From positions 248,001 through 312,000 of the forward strand of contig CAVYEW010000004.1 of the NCBI GenBank assembly GCA_963767645.1: a stretch of DNA of 64,000 nt. Direction: 5' to 3'. Positions 8,472 to 17,766 of this stretch are shown in pieces; within the stretch, counting starts at the first letter, position 1; each line of letters begins with the position of its first letter. The notes below the pieces were generated by a model, which saw nothing but the letters and a program-made list of their open reading frames with translations, did not search any database and was not told where the DNA came from. The position numbers were made by a program, and so were the translations under genes. Source of the stretch: DATFDN01 sp963767645. Its GTDB lineage: Bacteria; Pseudomonadota; Alphaproteobacteria; Acetobacterales; Acetobacteraceae.

Positions 8472-9691
8472 GCCGCTGGTCCCGCCGCCGCCGCCAAGCG
8501 GGCCGGGCGGCGCGACAGCAACGCCCCCACGATCGCCAGGTTCGCCAGGTTGAACGCGACGCCCACGCTGAACGCGGGTGCATAGAAGCCGTAATGATCG
8601 TACAGCGCCCCCGCCAGCCAGCCGCCGGCGGCCATGCCGAGCAATCCCGCGAACATCACCACCGGCACGCGCCAGCCTGCCTCGTTCGCGGGGAACAGAT
8701 CGCGGATGGCGAGCACGTAAGCCGGCGCCAATCCGGAGAACCCGAGGCCGAACAGGGCGGAGACGGTGAACAGCCCCGCTTCGCTCTGCGTCAGCAGGAA
8801 TCCCGTCATCGCAGTGGCTTGCGCGGCCGAGGCGTACATCACGGTGTGCAGTCCGCCGACCCGGTCCGACAGCCAGCCCCAGAACTGGCGGGCAAAGAAC
8901 GCAGTCCCCAGCAGCAGAGACAGCATCGCCGCGCCACGCTCGGCGCCGATGCCAAGGTCGCTGCACAGGGCGACAAGGTGGCCCATCGGCATCGACATCG
9001 TGGTGCAGCAGCAGAAGATCGCGCCGGCAAGCATCCCAAGCACGAGATTGGGCCGCAACCCCAGGACCGGCGACCCGGCATGCGGTCCGGACTGCGCGGC
9101 GCCCGCGAGCGCCTCCGGCGGGCGGCGCAGAAAGATCAGCGCGACAGGCAGGATCACCAGCAGAACCAGCAGTCCGAAACCGGCCATCGTGATGCGCCAG
9201 CCGAACCGCGCGATCGAGAGGGTGAACAGCGCCGGCCAGATCGCGCCCGCGAGATATTGGCCCGACGCGATCAGGGCAAGCGCCGAGCCCCGCCTGCGAT
9301 CGAACCAGCGGCTGATGTAGGTGACGAGCGGAGAGAACATGCAGGAGGCGCCGAACAACCCGACCAGCAACCCCTGGCCTACATAAAGCAGCCCCAGCCC
9401 GCCGGAGGCCGCGACCCCCAGCCCCGCCGCGATCATCGTGGCTCCGAACAGGACGATCAGCCGGACGCCCACGCGCTCGGCAAGCCAGCCCATCATGATG
9501 CCGCCGAACCCCGAGCCGATATAGGTCAGCGAGCCGGCGAGCGCCGGCGCTTGCCGGGCAGTGCCAAGATCGGCCGCGATCGGCTTGAGCGCCACCATCG
9601 TGAGCAGCGGCGCCCCATAGGACATGCTGAGGATGCACAGCACTGCCACTGAAACGATCCAGGAGGCACGGGTTTCGACGCTGCGCTGCAT
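8468..9691 (-). CDS. major facilitator superfamily transporter
   Basis: The product has 407 residues with about 12 hydrophobic segments. The MFS loop 2-3 motif appears as GGIMMGWLAERVGVRLIVLFG and its second-half copy as FWGWLSDRVGGLHTVM, which is a normal MFS arrangement of the monocarboxylate/oxalate-formate antiporter kind. The ATG at 9691 (MQRSVETRASWIVS) places a short cytoplasmic tail before helix 1; the open frame upstream is Arg-rich and not protein-like. It is coupled by a 4-base overlap to the MBL-fold gene, and a hydratase-family gene ends 14 bases upstream on the same strand. This suggests uptake and use of an organic acid. Confidence 0.88.
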   Translation of the reverse strand: MQRSVETRASWIVSVAVLCILSMSYGAPLLTMVALKPIAADLGTARQAPALAGSLTYIGSGFGGIMMGWLAERVGVRLIVLFGATMIAAGLGVAASGGLGLLYVGQGLLVGLFGASCMFSPLVTYISRWFDRRRGSALALIASGQYLAGAIWPALFTLSIARFGWRITMAGFGLLVLLVILPVALIFLRRPPEALAGAAQSGPHAGSPVLGLRPNLVLGMLAGAIFCCCTTMSMPMGHLVALCSDLGIGAERGAAMLSLLLGTAFFARQFWGWLSDRVGGLHTVMYASAAQATAMTGFLLTQSEAGLFTVSALFGLGFSGLAPAYVLAIRDLFPANEAGWRVPVVMFAGLLGMAAGGWLAGALYDHYGFYAPAFSVGVAFNLANLAIVGALLSRRPARLAAAAGPAA

Positions 9692-9705
9692 GCTACGTTC
9701 CCGCC

Positions 9706-10710
9706 TCAGTCCACCATCGCCTCGGCCGCTCCGCGATCCACGTCCTCGATGCGGGCCGGCTGCCATTTCGGCGTGCGGTCCTTGTCCACCACCATCGCGC
9801 GAACGCCTTCGATGAACTCGTGCCCGGCGGTCACGGTGCGGGTGGCGCGCAGCTCCGCCTCCAGGCAGGCGGAGAGGTTGCGTTCGGCACCTTGACGCAG
9901 CAAGCGCAGCGACCACACGAGCGAGCTGGGCGACATCGTGCGCAGCGTTCTGATGGTTTCCCGCGCGAACACGCTGCCGTCCTGGTCGAGACGCGCGATG
10001 ATCTCGGGCACACTGTCGGCGGAAAAGGCGTGATCGATCACCGCCCGATGCGGCGCCAAGGAGAAATCCGGCAGCGGCGCCGCATGGACCGCCAGCGCGG
10101 CGACACCCCCGCGCGCCAGAGCGCCGGACAGCGCGGCAAGCCCGGCGCGAGGTACGAAATGCGTCGCCAGGCCGGCGTGGGCCGCGTCCGCTCCCTGCAC
10201 GCGCGTGCCGGTCAGTGCGAGAAAGGTTCCGAGCGCGCCCGGCAGGCGCGGCAGGACATAAGTGGCGCCGATATCAGGAAAGAAGCCGATCGCAGTCTCC
10301 GGCATGGCGAACAGCGCGTGCTCGCTCGCCACCCGCGTCGCCCCATGCACGGACACGCCGATCCCGCCGCCCATGCAGATCCCGTCTATCAACGCCAAGT
10401 ACGGCTTGGGATAGGTGGCGATCAGCAGGTTGAGCGCGTATTCCTCGCTGAAGAAGGCCTCCACCGCCTCGTTGCAATCCTCGAGGCGTGCCTGGCGGAT
10501 AGCGCGGATATCGCCCCCGGCGCAGAAGGCCCGCTCACCCTCGCCCTCGATCACCACGGCATGCACCGACGGATCATCGCTCCACTCGCGCAGGGCAGCC
10601 GTGATCGCGCGAATCATGCCGAGATCGAGCGCATTCAGTGCCTTCGGCCGATTGAGCCTGATCCGTCCCACGCGCCCGTCCCGGATCGCGATCACGCTCG
10701 CATCCTGCAT
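9706..10710 (-). CDS. enoyl-CoA hydratase/isomerase family, 3-hydroxyisobutyryl-CoA hydrolase-like
   Basis: The protein has 334 residues, close to 3-hydroxyisobutyryl-CoA hydrolases and longer than ordinary crotonases (about 260). It shows the crotonase oxyanion segments AFCAGGDIRAI and GICMGGGIGVSVHG, then PETAIGFFPDIGATYVLPR with the Glu and Asp used by HIBCH-type enzymes. The C-terminal ACLEAELRATR and EGVRAMVVDKDRTPKWQP also fit HIBCH. In valine breakdown this enzyme frees 3-hydroxyisobutyrate. It lies head to tail with the MFS/MBL pair and may form one transcript with them. No other valine genes are near. Confidence 0.85.
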   Translation of the reverse strand: MQDASVIAIRDGRVGRIRLNRPKALNALDLGMIRAITAALREWSDDPSVHAVVIEGEGERAFCAGGDIRAIRQARLEDCNEAVEAFFSEEYALNLLIATYPKPYLALIDGICMGGGIGVSVHGATRVASEHALFAMPETAIGFFPDIGATYVLPRLPGALGTFLALTGTRVQGADAAHAGLATHFVPRAGLAALSGALARGGVAALAVHAAPLPDFSLAPHRAVIDHAFSADSVPEIIARLDQDGSVFARETIRTLRTMSPSSLVWSLRLLRQGAERNLSACLEAELRATRTVTAGHEFIEGVRAMVVDKDRTPKWQPARIEDVDRGAAEAMVD

Positions 10711-10814
10711 TCCGCCGATCTCCCTCGATTTGGTCAGCTTAGCCGACCCATCGTGCGTTGCCCATGCGGCGTCCCGACTGTAGCGTCGGTCGGGATGTCA
10801 GCCGGACCTCCACG

Positions 10815-11843
10815 ATGCGCGCGCTGATCGGCGCGGCCGCCCTGCTCGCCGCGTCACTGATGCCGGCATGGTCGCGCGACCTGTCGCTGATGCTCCACCG
10901 GCCTGGTCTGCTCGGACCCTGGCAGAGCGTGTTCATCGCCCCGTTCACCGAGGCGACCGGCATCCGCGTCGCCGCCGGCGTCTGGCCGGGTGGGATTGAG
11001 GTGCTCACGCAACAGGCGAAATCGCCGGATAATGGGTGGGATCTGGTCATGGTGGACGGCGAGGAGCTGGCGGCGGGCTGCGCCGGCGGCCTGTTCGAGA
11101 AGCTGGATTGGAGCCAGATCGGCGGCCGCGAGCACTACCTGCCGATCGCGGTCTCCGATTGCGGGGTGGGCGCGGGTCTGTCGACGGTCGTGCTCGCCTG
11201 GGATCGCGACAAGCTCGCCGGCAATGCGAGCTGGGCCGATTTCTGGGACGTGACCAAGTTCCCTGGCAAACGCGGCCTGCACAAGGGCGTGCGCGGCAAT
11301 CTGGAGATCGCACTGATGGCCGACGGCGTCGCCCTGGGCGACGTGTACAAGGTGTTGGCCACCTCTGATGGCGTGGACCGCGCGTTCCGCAAGCTGGACC
11401 AGCTCCGTCCCTACATCGTATGGTGGGAGGCGCCCGAGGATGCGAGCCGCATCCTCGGCTCGGGCGACGTGCTGATGACCAGCGCGCCCAGCATGGCGGT
11501 CCGGGAAGCGGTGCAGGCTACGCACCGGAACTATGCGGTCCAATGGACCGACAGCCTGATGGATGTCCTGAGCTGGACCATCCTGAAGGGCAGCCCCGAG
11601 ACGCGGGAGGCGATCCAATTCCTCTACTTCTCCGGCACTCCGGCCATCGAGGCGCGGCTGCCGGCGCAATCGGCAGAGGGCGGGCTGACCAAGGCCGCCG
11701 GCGACTTCGTCGCGCCGGAGCTTGCTTCCATGTCGCCGACCAGCCCCGGCAACATGCAGAACGCGCTTCGGGTTGATGTCGCGTTCTGGCAATTAAACCT
11801 TGCCAAGCTGCGGCAGCGGTTCGATGCATGGTTGGCACATTGA
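10815..11843 (+). CDS. orphan extracellular solute-binding protein (PotD/AfuA-like)
   Basis: The product has 342 residues with a signal peptide (MRALIGAAALLAASLMPAWS). It has the cluster D type II binding-protein features: FIAPFTEATGIRVAAGVWPGG, GWDLVMVDGEE, AWDRDKLAGNASWADFWD and KFPGKRGL, as in polyamine and iron(III) binding proteins. The ATG at 10815 starts the leader; the open frame extends upstream without meaning. No ABC permease or ATPase of this class adjoins: the Mla-type operon begins 11 bases downstream but normally uses no such protein. Ligand unknown. Confidence 0.82.
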   Translation: MRALIGAAALLAASLMPAWSRDLSLMLHRPGLLGPWQSVFIAPFTEATGIRVAAGVWPGGIEVLTQQAKSPDNGWDLVMVDGEELAAGCAGGLFEKLDWSQIGGREHYLPIAVSDCGVGAGLSTVVLAWDRDKLAGNASWADFWDVTKFPGKRGLHKGVRGNLEIALMADGVALGDVYKVLATSDGVDRAFRKLDQLRPYIVWWEAPEDASRILGSGDVLMTSAPSMAVREAVQATHRNYAVQWTDSLMDVLSWTILKGSPETREAIQFLYFSGTPAIEARLPAQSAEGGLTKAAGDFVAPELASMSPTSPGNMQNALRVDVAFWQLNLAKLRQRFDAWLAH

Positions 11844-11854
11844 CGTAAGCTCCC

Positions 11855-12963
11855 ATGGCGGACCAGCAAGCACGTTTGGCGGTGCGCGCCGATGCCGGGG
11901 CGTCGCGCCTGGCCTTTGCCGGCCGGCTCGATGCGGCGGGAACGGGACATGTCTGGCGCCCGGCACTGGCCGCCGCCGCAGGAGCACGCGGGCAGGCGCT
12001 GGTCTTTGACCTATCCGGCGTCGCTGCCTTCGACATGACCGGCGCAGCGCTGCTGGCCTCGGCAGAGGCGGCCCATGATGGCGCGGCTGAGATCGAAGGC
12101 GCGGATGCGCGCGTGCTGTCCCTGATCGCCCATGCTCGCGACGTCCAGGCAAGACCTCGCTCACCGGCCGCACCCCAGCCGTCCGTCTCCTGGCGCGACC
12201 TTCTGCTGGGCTTTCGGGCCGCAGCTGACGGGATTGCGTTCCTGGGGGAAGTGGCGCTCGCCACGGCGGCGCTGCCCTGGCGGCTGCGGATGCTGCGCGG
12301 CGCCGAGTTGCTGCGCCATGCCGACCAGGCCGGCGTGCGTGCCCTGCCCCTGGTGACCGGGCTCGGCTTCCTCATGGGGCTGATCCTGGCCTTTCAGTCC
12401 GCCGTGCCGATGCGCAAGTTCGGGGCCGTCATTTATGTCGCCAACCTGGTCTCGGTCAGCTTGTTGCGCGAGCTGGGGCCGCTGCTCGCCGCCACGATCC
12501 TGGCGGGTCGGACAGCCTCGGCCTTCGCCGCCGAGATCGGCACCATGAAGGTGAACCAGGAGGTCGATGCGCTGGTCAGCATGGGCCTTGACCCGGTCAC
12601 CATGCTGGTGCTGCCACGGCTGGCGGCGGCGCTGCTGGCGATGCCGTTCCTGGCGCTGGCGCTGGAGATCGCCGGGTTGTTCGGGATGGCCGTCGTGATG
12701 AAGACTTTCGGCTTCGATTTCGTTATCGTAGCAGGTCAGGTGCAGGTACCTGGACCACCACCAGCGATCTGGTGGGCGGACTGGTCAAGGCCGCGGTGTT
12801 CGGCGCGGTGATCGGCGCCATTGGCTGCCGATCAGGCCTCTCCACCGGGGTCGGTCCGCGTTCGGTGGGATTATCGGCCACGGCAGCCGTGGTCGGGGGC
12901 TTGGTCGCGACCATTGTGCTGGATGGTGTGTTCGCCGTGTTCTTCAGCCGGCTCGGTCTGTGA
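11855..12963 (+). pseudogene. mlaE: MlaE-type lipid ABC permease with N-terminal STAS domain, frameshifted
   Basis: Residues 1-95 form a STAS-like domain (LVFDLSGVAAFDMTGAALLA), followed by the MlaE permease (VTGLGFLMGLILAFQ, RELGPLLAATILAGR, AAEIGTMKVNQEVDAL). The frame runs on into a non-homologous tail and stops at 12811. Proper sequence resumes in another frame as TTTSDLVGGLVKAAVFGAVI and ends at 12963. The change lies between about 12735 and 12755. The resumed frame ends in a GTGA overlap with the ATPase gene, so 12963 is the ancestral end. It is either a real one-base indel removing the last helices or a sequence error. In the family MlaE moves phospholipid between membranes. Confidence 0.85.
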
Positions 12964-13736
12964 TCGACGTGCCGATCATCCGCGCTTGGGGCTTGGCACA
13001 GGTCTTTGGCGCCCGGCCGATCTTCCGCGACGTTTCCTTCGAGGTCGCGGCCGCCGAGGTGTTCGTGATCCTGGGCGGCTCGGGCTGCGGCAAATCGACC
13101 CTGCTGCGGCAATTGATCGGGCTTCTGCCGCCCACCGCCGGGCGGATCGAGATCGCCGGCGTTCAGGTCACCGGCCGCGATTCCGGACCGGCACGGCGGC
13201 AGGTCCAGCGCCAGATCGGCGTCATGTTCCAGTCGGGCGCCCTGTTCGGCTCGATGACGCTGCTGGAGAACATTATGCTGCCGCTCGAGATGTTCACCGA
13301 TCTGCCGGCCGAAGGGCGTGCTGCCGTCGCCCGGGTCAAGCTCGGCCTGGTGGGTCTGGCCGATGCCGCTGGCCGATATCCCGCCGAGATCTCCGGCGGC
13401 ATGGCCAAGCGGGCGGGCATTGCGCGGGCCATGGCACTCGACCCGCCGATCCTGTTCCTCGATGAGCCGTCCGCCGGGCTCGACCCGATCACGTCCGCCG
13501 GGCTGGACCGGCTCATCCTCGATCTCCGTGCCTCGCTGCGGGCGACCTTCGTGGTCGTGACCCACGAACTTGCCTCTATTCTTGCTATAGCGGATCGTTG
13601 CATTATGCTCGATGCTCACGCCTTTGCCGATGCAGGCGGCGTCATCGCCGCCGGTGCGCCGAAACGGCTGCGGGAGGAGAGCGAGGACCCTCGCGTGCGG
13701 GCATTCTTCCGCCGCGAGCCGCTGGGAGTTGCCTGA
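12960..13736 (+). CDS. mlaF: MlaF-type ABC ATPase
   Basis: The product has 258 residues. Walker A is GGSGCGKSTLLRQL near residues 38-51, the signature is ISGGMAKRAGIARAMAL, and Walker B with its extension is ILFLDEPSAGLDPITSAG; a VVVTHEL switch region follows. The signature SGGMAKR, rather than SGGQ, is typical of MlaF/Ttg2A. The GTG at 12960 overlaps the mlaE stop, and its own stop overlaps the mlaD ATG, so the operon is translationally coupled. It powers phospholipid transport with MlaE and MlaD at the inner membrane. Confidence 0.93.
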   Translation: MIDVPIIRAWGLAQVFGARPIFRDVSFEVAAAEVFVILGGSGCGKSTLLRQLIGLLPPTAGRIEIAGVQVTGRDSGPARRQVQRQIGVMFQSGALFGSMTLLENIMLPLEMFTDLPAEGRAAVARVKLGLVGLADAAGRYPAEISGGMAKRAGIARAMALDPPILFLDEPSAGLDPITSAGLDRLILDLRASLRATFVVVTHELASILAIADRCIMLDAHAFADAGGVIAAGAPKRLREESEDPRVRAFFRREPLGVA

Positions 13737-14749
13737 TGTACGGCAGGGCGGCGCCGCTGCGGGTGGGATTGCTGATCCTGGGCGGAATCGGGCTGTTGCT
13801 CGCCCTGGTGTGGTTCCTTCGCGGCGGCCAGGTGCGCAACGGCACGACGTTCGTGACCTATTTCGCGGAGTCGGTCCAGGGTTTGGAGGTCGGCTCGCGG
13901 GTGGAATACCGGGGCGTGACGGTCGGGCGTGTGGCGCAGCTCGGTGTGGTCAGCGCGATCCACGGCAGCGAGAAGCAGGAGGCGATCGACCCGTTGTTCC
14001 GCCAGGTTTATGTCCGCTACGTCGTGGACACTGCCCGGATCGGGCATTTTCCCGATGAGGAGGAGGCGGTCCGCCTCGGCCTGCGGGCGCGGTTGAACAC
14101 CCAGCTCATCACCGGTCTCAGCTACATCGATCTCGACTTCGTGCCCCCAGCCCTCTACCCGGTCCCCGCTCTGCCCTGGAAGCCGGAGGCGGTCTTCGTG
14201 CCGTCGATGCCCAGCACCTTCGCCCAGGTGCAGGACGCGGGACGGCAACTTCTCGCCAAGCTGGACAAGCTCGACGTGGGAAGGCTGGCAGGCTCGCTCA
14301 CCACCCTGTCTGAGACCCTCAGCACCGAGCTGTCGAGCGGCGAGGTCCATGGCGCGCTGACCGCGGCGACTGCCCTGCTCAATTCCGCCGACACGGCCGT
14401 AAAAGGCGCGGATCTCCCCGGCCTCACCGCCGACCTCCGCAAGACCTCGGATCAATTGCGCGCGCTCGCCGCCAACCCGGAACTGAGCGCGCTGCTGAGC
14501 CAGGGAGCCTCGGCGACCCAGGGGCTGGCGCAGTTGACCGGGCGGATGACGGCCCTGATCTCGGCGCTGGAAGCGACCGTGCGGCAGGTCAGCGGCGGCA
14601 CCGCGCAGCTTCAGGCGGGGCTCGCGCCGCTGGTGCGAAACATGCAGGTCGCATCCGAGAACCTGCGTGAGCTGACTGCCTCGCTGCGACAATATCCTGC
14701 CCAGGTACTGAGCGGGCCGCCGCCGCCGGTGCGAGGGCCGCTGCGGTGA
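13736..14749 (+). CDS. mlaD: MCE-domain substrate-binding protein (MlaD-like)
   Basis: The product has 337 residues. One N-terminal membrane segment (VGLLILGGIGLLLALVWFL) anchors the protein, followed by an MCE domain with GLEVGSRVEYRGVTVGRV and the RLNTQLITGLSYIDLDF strand. The C-terminal half (about 150-325) is helical with heptad-like spacing, as in longer MCE proteins that extend across the periplasm. ATGA overlap with mlaF upstream and GTGA overlap with the lipoprotein gene downstream. It is the lipid-binding hexamer of the Mla-type system. Confidence 0.92.
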   Translation: MYGRAAPLRVGLLILGGIGLLLALVWFLRGGQVRNGTTFVTYFAESVQGLEVGSRVEYRGVTVGRVAQLGVVSAIHGSEKQEAIDPLFRQVYVRYVVDTARIGHFPDEEEAVRLGLRARLNTQLITGLSYIDLDFVPPALYPVPALPWKPEAVFVPSMPSTFAQVQDAGRQLLAKLDKLDVGRLAGSLTTLSETLSTELSSGEVHGALTAATALLNSADTAVKGADLPGLTADLRKTSDQLRALAANPELSALLSQGASATQGLAQLTGRMTALISALEATVRQVSGGTAQLQAGLAPLVRNMQVASENLRELTASLRQYPAQVLSGPPPPVRGPLR

Positions 14750-15342
14750 TCGGGCGGAGGCAGCTGCTGGCCGTCGGAGCCGCGGGGTTATCCGGCTGCA
14801 GCGTGCTGCCTCGGCCGGCCTACGTCCAGCGCACCACCTGGTCCTTGGCGATCATGCCCCAGGTGCAGCGGCCCACGCGATCACGAGGGAAGGTGCTGCT
14901 GATCCAGGATTTCCAGGCCGCCCCGGGTCTCGATCAGCTCGGGGTCCAATGGCTGAACGCGAACGGCAGCCTCCATGTCGATTTCTACAACCTTTGGGAG
15001 GTGCCGCCCGCCCAGGCGGCGGCCTACGACGCTCGCAGATGGCTCGCCGCCTCCGGCCTGTTCGCCGCGGTTGTCGGGCCGGATAGTGGACTTGTCGCGG
15101 ATCTGACACTGGAAGCGGAGCTGACGCGCTTCGTCGCCGATCCTCCCCACGAGGGGCGCGCGGGTCTGTCGATAACGTTGGTCAATCAACGGGCAGTGCC
15201 GCTCCGCGTGCTGACGCAGCACACCCTATATGGCAGCGCCCCGATGCCCGCGGCCACGCCGGCCGGGGTTGTGGCCGCACAGCGCGAGGCGCTGGCGGAC
15301 GTGCTGCGGCAGATGACGGCGGTGCTGGCGCGGTATGCTTGA
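14746..15342 (+). CDS. ABC-type transport auxiliary lipoprotein (PqiC/DUF330-like)
   Basis: The protein has 198 residues and starts with a short leader ending in the lipobox LSGC (Cys18), so it is probably anchored in the outer membrane. The body holds the DUF330-type strands (RGKVLLIQDFQAAPGLDQLGVQW) and a segment with DARRWLAASGLFAAVV. In related MCE operons such a lipoprotein docks the MCE tunnel at the outer membrane. The start is a GTG overlapping the mlaD stop. It is the last gene of the operon; about 150 bases without a gene follow. Confidence 0.85.
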   Translation: MIGRRQLLAVGAAGLSGCSVLPRPAYVQRTTWSLAIMPQVQRPTRSRGKVLLIQDFQAAPGLDQLGVQWLNANGSLHVDFYNLWEVPPAQAAAYDARRWLAASGLFAAVVGPDSGLVADLTLEAELTRFVADPPHEGRAGLSITLVNQRAVPLRVLTQHTLYGSAPMPAATPAGVVAAQREALADVLRQMTAVLARYA

Positions 15343-15496
15343 GGACGAATTCAGCGGCAGCGTCTAGACGCTCTCCTGGACGCTGGGGACGAAAACTGAG
15401 ACGGCTCATCAATTATTGGTGGCGGAAAGGCTTGCCTCACAACCGCAGATAGATTAGTCTTTTTGAGACGACATTGTCTCCCGGTCCTATTTGCCC

Positions 15497-16495
15497 ATGC
15501 TGTTCCCGAATTCCCGTCCGGCTACGGCCAGGCTCGCGCACCCGGTGTGCTGTCTTGTTGTCGATGCGGAGGAAGATTTTGAATGGCAGAACCCGAGAAG
15601 GGGAACGCCGTACCAGACCATCTCCATGCGTCACATCCGCAGCCTGCAGGAGATTGTGGGCGCTTACAGAGTTCGACCAACCTACCTGCTCACCTACCCG
15701 GTCCTCGAAGACGCCGCCATCATCCGCATCCTGGATCGCACCCTGGACCGTGACGAGTGCGATGTGGGCGTGCAGTTGCATCCGTGGGTGAATCCGCCAT
15801 TCGGCGAAGTGACTGGCCGAGACCCGTCCTTCCTGAGCAGCCTTTCCCCCGAACTCGAGGAACGGAAGCTGCTAGCCCTCAAACACAAGTTCCAGTGTTG
15901 TTTTGGTCGTGCGCCCCGCGTCTTTCGCGCCGGACGTTATGGCCTGAGCGAACATACCGCACTGCTCCTGGAAAAGCACGGCTTCGCAGTTGATACCAGT
16001 GTCGCTCCGCGTACCCAGTTCATGGCCCATGGTGGACCGGATTTCTCGAAGTACGACTGCGACCCATTCTGGTTTGGCGACGGCAACAAGCTTCTTGAGT
16101 TGCCGCTATGCCGCAGCCTGATTGGCTGGGGCGGAGCATTTGCGCCATCGTTTTACGGCTTTGCAACTTCGTATCTGTCGCAACTCCACCTTCCGGCCGT
16201 ACTCAGCCGCTTACGCTGCGCCGAGCGCGTAACCCTGTCTCCCGAGGGGAACGATCATGCCGCTATGGTCCGGTTTCTGTTCCATAAGCTGGCCTGCCGC
16301 CAGAGCGTCTATTCGCTGAGTTTCCATAGCTCCTCGCTCGCCGTCGGCTGCAATCCGTACGTGCAGACCAAGGCCGATCTCCACACCTTCTACGACCGGT
16401 TATCGGCGATTTTGGATACAATGGCTTCGCGCTTGGGCTTTGGTTTCGCAAGACTGGCTGAAATCCCGGCTCTGCTTGGGGGAGTCGAGCCGTGA
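15497..16495 (+). CDS. polysaccharide deacetylase family protein (NodB-like)
   Basis: The product has 332 residues. The catalytic/metal Asp pair of NodB-type deacetylases appears in LVVDAEEDFEW, the metal His in VGVQLHPWVNPP, and a later conserved segment is RVFRAGRYGLSEHTALLLE. The end (SLSFHSSSLAVGCNPYVQT) matches the last motif of the 'WalW' subgroup. In the family these enzymes remove N- or O-acetyl groups from cell-surface glycans. Start ATG at 15497; a TTG two codons earlier is less likely. It overlaps the next glycosyltransferase by a GTGA, and this starts the glycan island. Confidence 0.85.
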   Translation: MLFPNSRPATARLAHPVCCLVVDAEEDFEWQNPRRGTPYQTISMRHIRSLQEIVGAYRVRPTYLLTYPVLEDAAIIRILDRTLDRDECDVGVQLHPWVNPPFGEVTGRDPSFLSSLSPELEERKLLALKHKFQCCFGRAPRVFRAGRYGLSEHTALLLEKHGFAVDTSVAPRTQFMAHGGPDFSKYDCDPFWFGDGNKLLELPLCRSLIGWGGAFAPSFYGFATSYLSQLHLPAVLSRLRCAERVTLSPEGNDHAAMVRFLFHKLACRQSVYSLSFHSSSLAVGCNPYVQTKADLHTFYDRLSAILDTMASRLGFGFARLAEIPALLGGVEP

Positions 16496-17706
16496 CATCC
16501 GGCGCGGATGTGCTCCTGATTGCGAATAACTTCCCGCCAGTACGGGGTGGCTCAGCGGTCGTATATACGAGCTTGGCGCATCATGGCGCCGGGCGTATCA
16601 TGGTACTGGCACCCCAAATCAATTATGCTGACGGCCTTCCACTGATCGGCTGGCGTGAGCATGATCGACGTGCGCCATATCAGGTAGTTCGCCTTCCCTT
16701 GCTCCGGACGGTCATCACGCAGGCGCGCCCCAGCGTTGCCAGGCCGGTGCCTCTTTGCAGGGATCTCGCAATCCGCTGTCGTGTCGCACTCCGGCTATTG
16801 AGCATTCTCCTGCGCGAAAGGCCGCGGGCTGTTTGCATTGGCGAGTTGCAGGCCAGCCGGTGGATAATCCATCTACTCCGATTCGTGCCCGGCTTACGCA
16901 CACTGGTTTACGTCCACGGTGAAGAAATTACGACCGAGGACCCGCAAGATCGGTGGCATACCCGCCTTCAGCGGGCCCTTTTGGCTTCCGATGGAGTTAT
17001 TGTCGTCAGCAAATTCACGCAGCATATTGTCGCAGGTCTTCTCGGCAAACAGGCAGCCAGCCGCGTCACTTTGATCGAGAACGGAGTCGATGTCGCTCGC
17101 TTCCAACCGGCCGCGAAATGCCCCCGCTTGACTTCTCTTTACCAGCTCGAGGGCCGCTTCGTGTTCGTTTCGGTCTGCCGGCTACTGGAAAAGAAAGGGA
17201 TAGACCACGCACTGCGCGCCTTTGCTCAACTATTGCCCGACCACCCCGAAAGCCGCTACCTGATCGTCGGCACGGGTCCATACGAGGACACGTTAGGAGC
17301 ACTGACGCGGGAGCTGGGCATTAGCCCCGCCGTGGTATTCACTGGCCAAGTCGCCGACGATGATCTGGCCGACCATTACCGGCTCGGCGATGTCTTCATA
17401 ATGCCCAATCGCAAAATGCCGAACGGCGACACCGAGGGATTCGGGCTGGTATTTCTTGAGGCGAATAGCTGTGGCCTACCAGTCATCGCTGGCCGAGACG
17501 GCGGCAGCGGCGATGCCGTGAAGCATCGCGAGAACGGGCTGGTGGTGAACGGCCACTCCGTTCCGGATATCCTCGCCGCCATGACCCTGTTGCGTAAGGA
17601 TGACGTCGAGCGGGAACGCCTTCGCCAGCGTGGACTTGCGATGGCGCGGGAAGCGGACTGGAAAAGGAAGGCCGAGATCTTCGTGCGGACCTGCGTGAAT
17701 GCCTGA
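16492..17706 (+). CDS. glycosyltransferase family 4
   Basis: The product has 404 residues with a GT-B fold: N-terminal VLLIANNFPPVRGGSAVVY, middle YVHGEEITTED and VIVVSKFTQHIVAGLL, and C-terminal RFVFVSVCRLLEKKGIDHAL. The donor site is EGFGLVFLEANSCGLPVIAG with the catalytic-type E-x7-E spacing. The leader glycine loop indicates a retaining enzyme in lipid-linked glycan or exopolysaccharide assembly. A GTG start is coupled to the deacetylase gene. Base use is less GC-rich than genes outside the island. Confidence 0.88.
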   Translation: MTSGADVLLIANNFPPVRGGSAVVYTSLAHHGAGRIMVLAPQINYADGLPLIGWREHDRRAPYQVVRLPLLRTVITQARPSVARPVPLCRDLAIRCRVALRLLSILLRERPRAVCIGELQASRWIIHLLRFVPGLRTLVYVHGEEITTEDPQDRWHTRLQRALLASDGVIVVSKFTQHIVAGLLGKQAASRVTLIENGVDVARFQPAAKCPRLTSLYQLEGRFVFVSVCRLLEKKGIDHALRAFAQLLPDHPESRYLIVGTGPYEDTLGALTRELGISPAVVFTGQVADDDLADHYRLGDVFIMPNRKMPNGDTEGFGLVFLEANSCGLPVIAGRDGGSGDAVKHRENGLVVNGHSVPDILAAMTLLRKDDVERERLRQRGLAMAREADWKRKAEIFVRTCVNA

Positions 17707-17766
17707 TACCGGCGGTGTTCGCGATTCGGCATCGAGACCTGTCATATCCTATTTGGGCACAACCGA

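Noticed and set aside
6612..8585. Long plus-strand frame across the DMT and MBL genes
   Set aside because: Arg/Ala-rich composition, no motif, and it runs over two clear genes in other frames.
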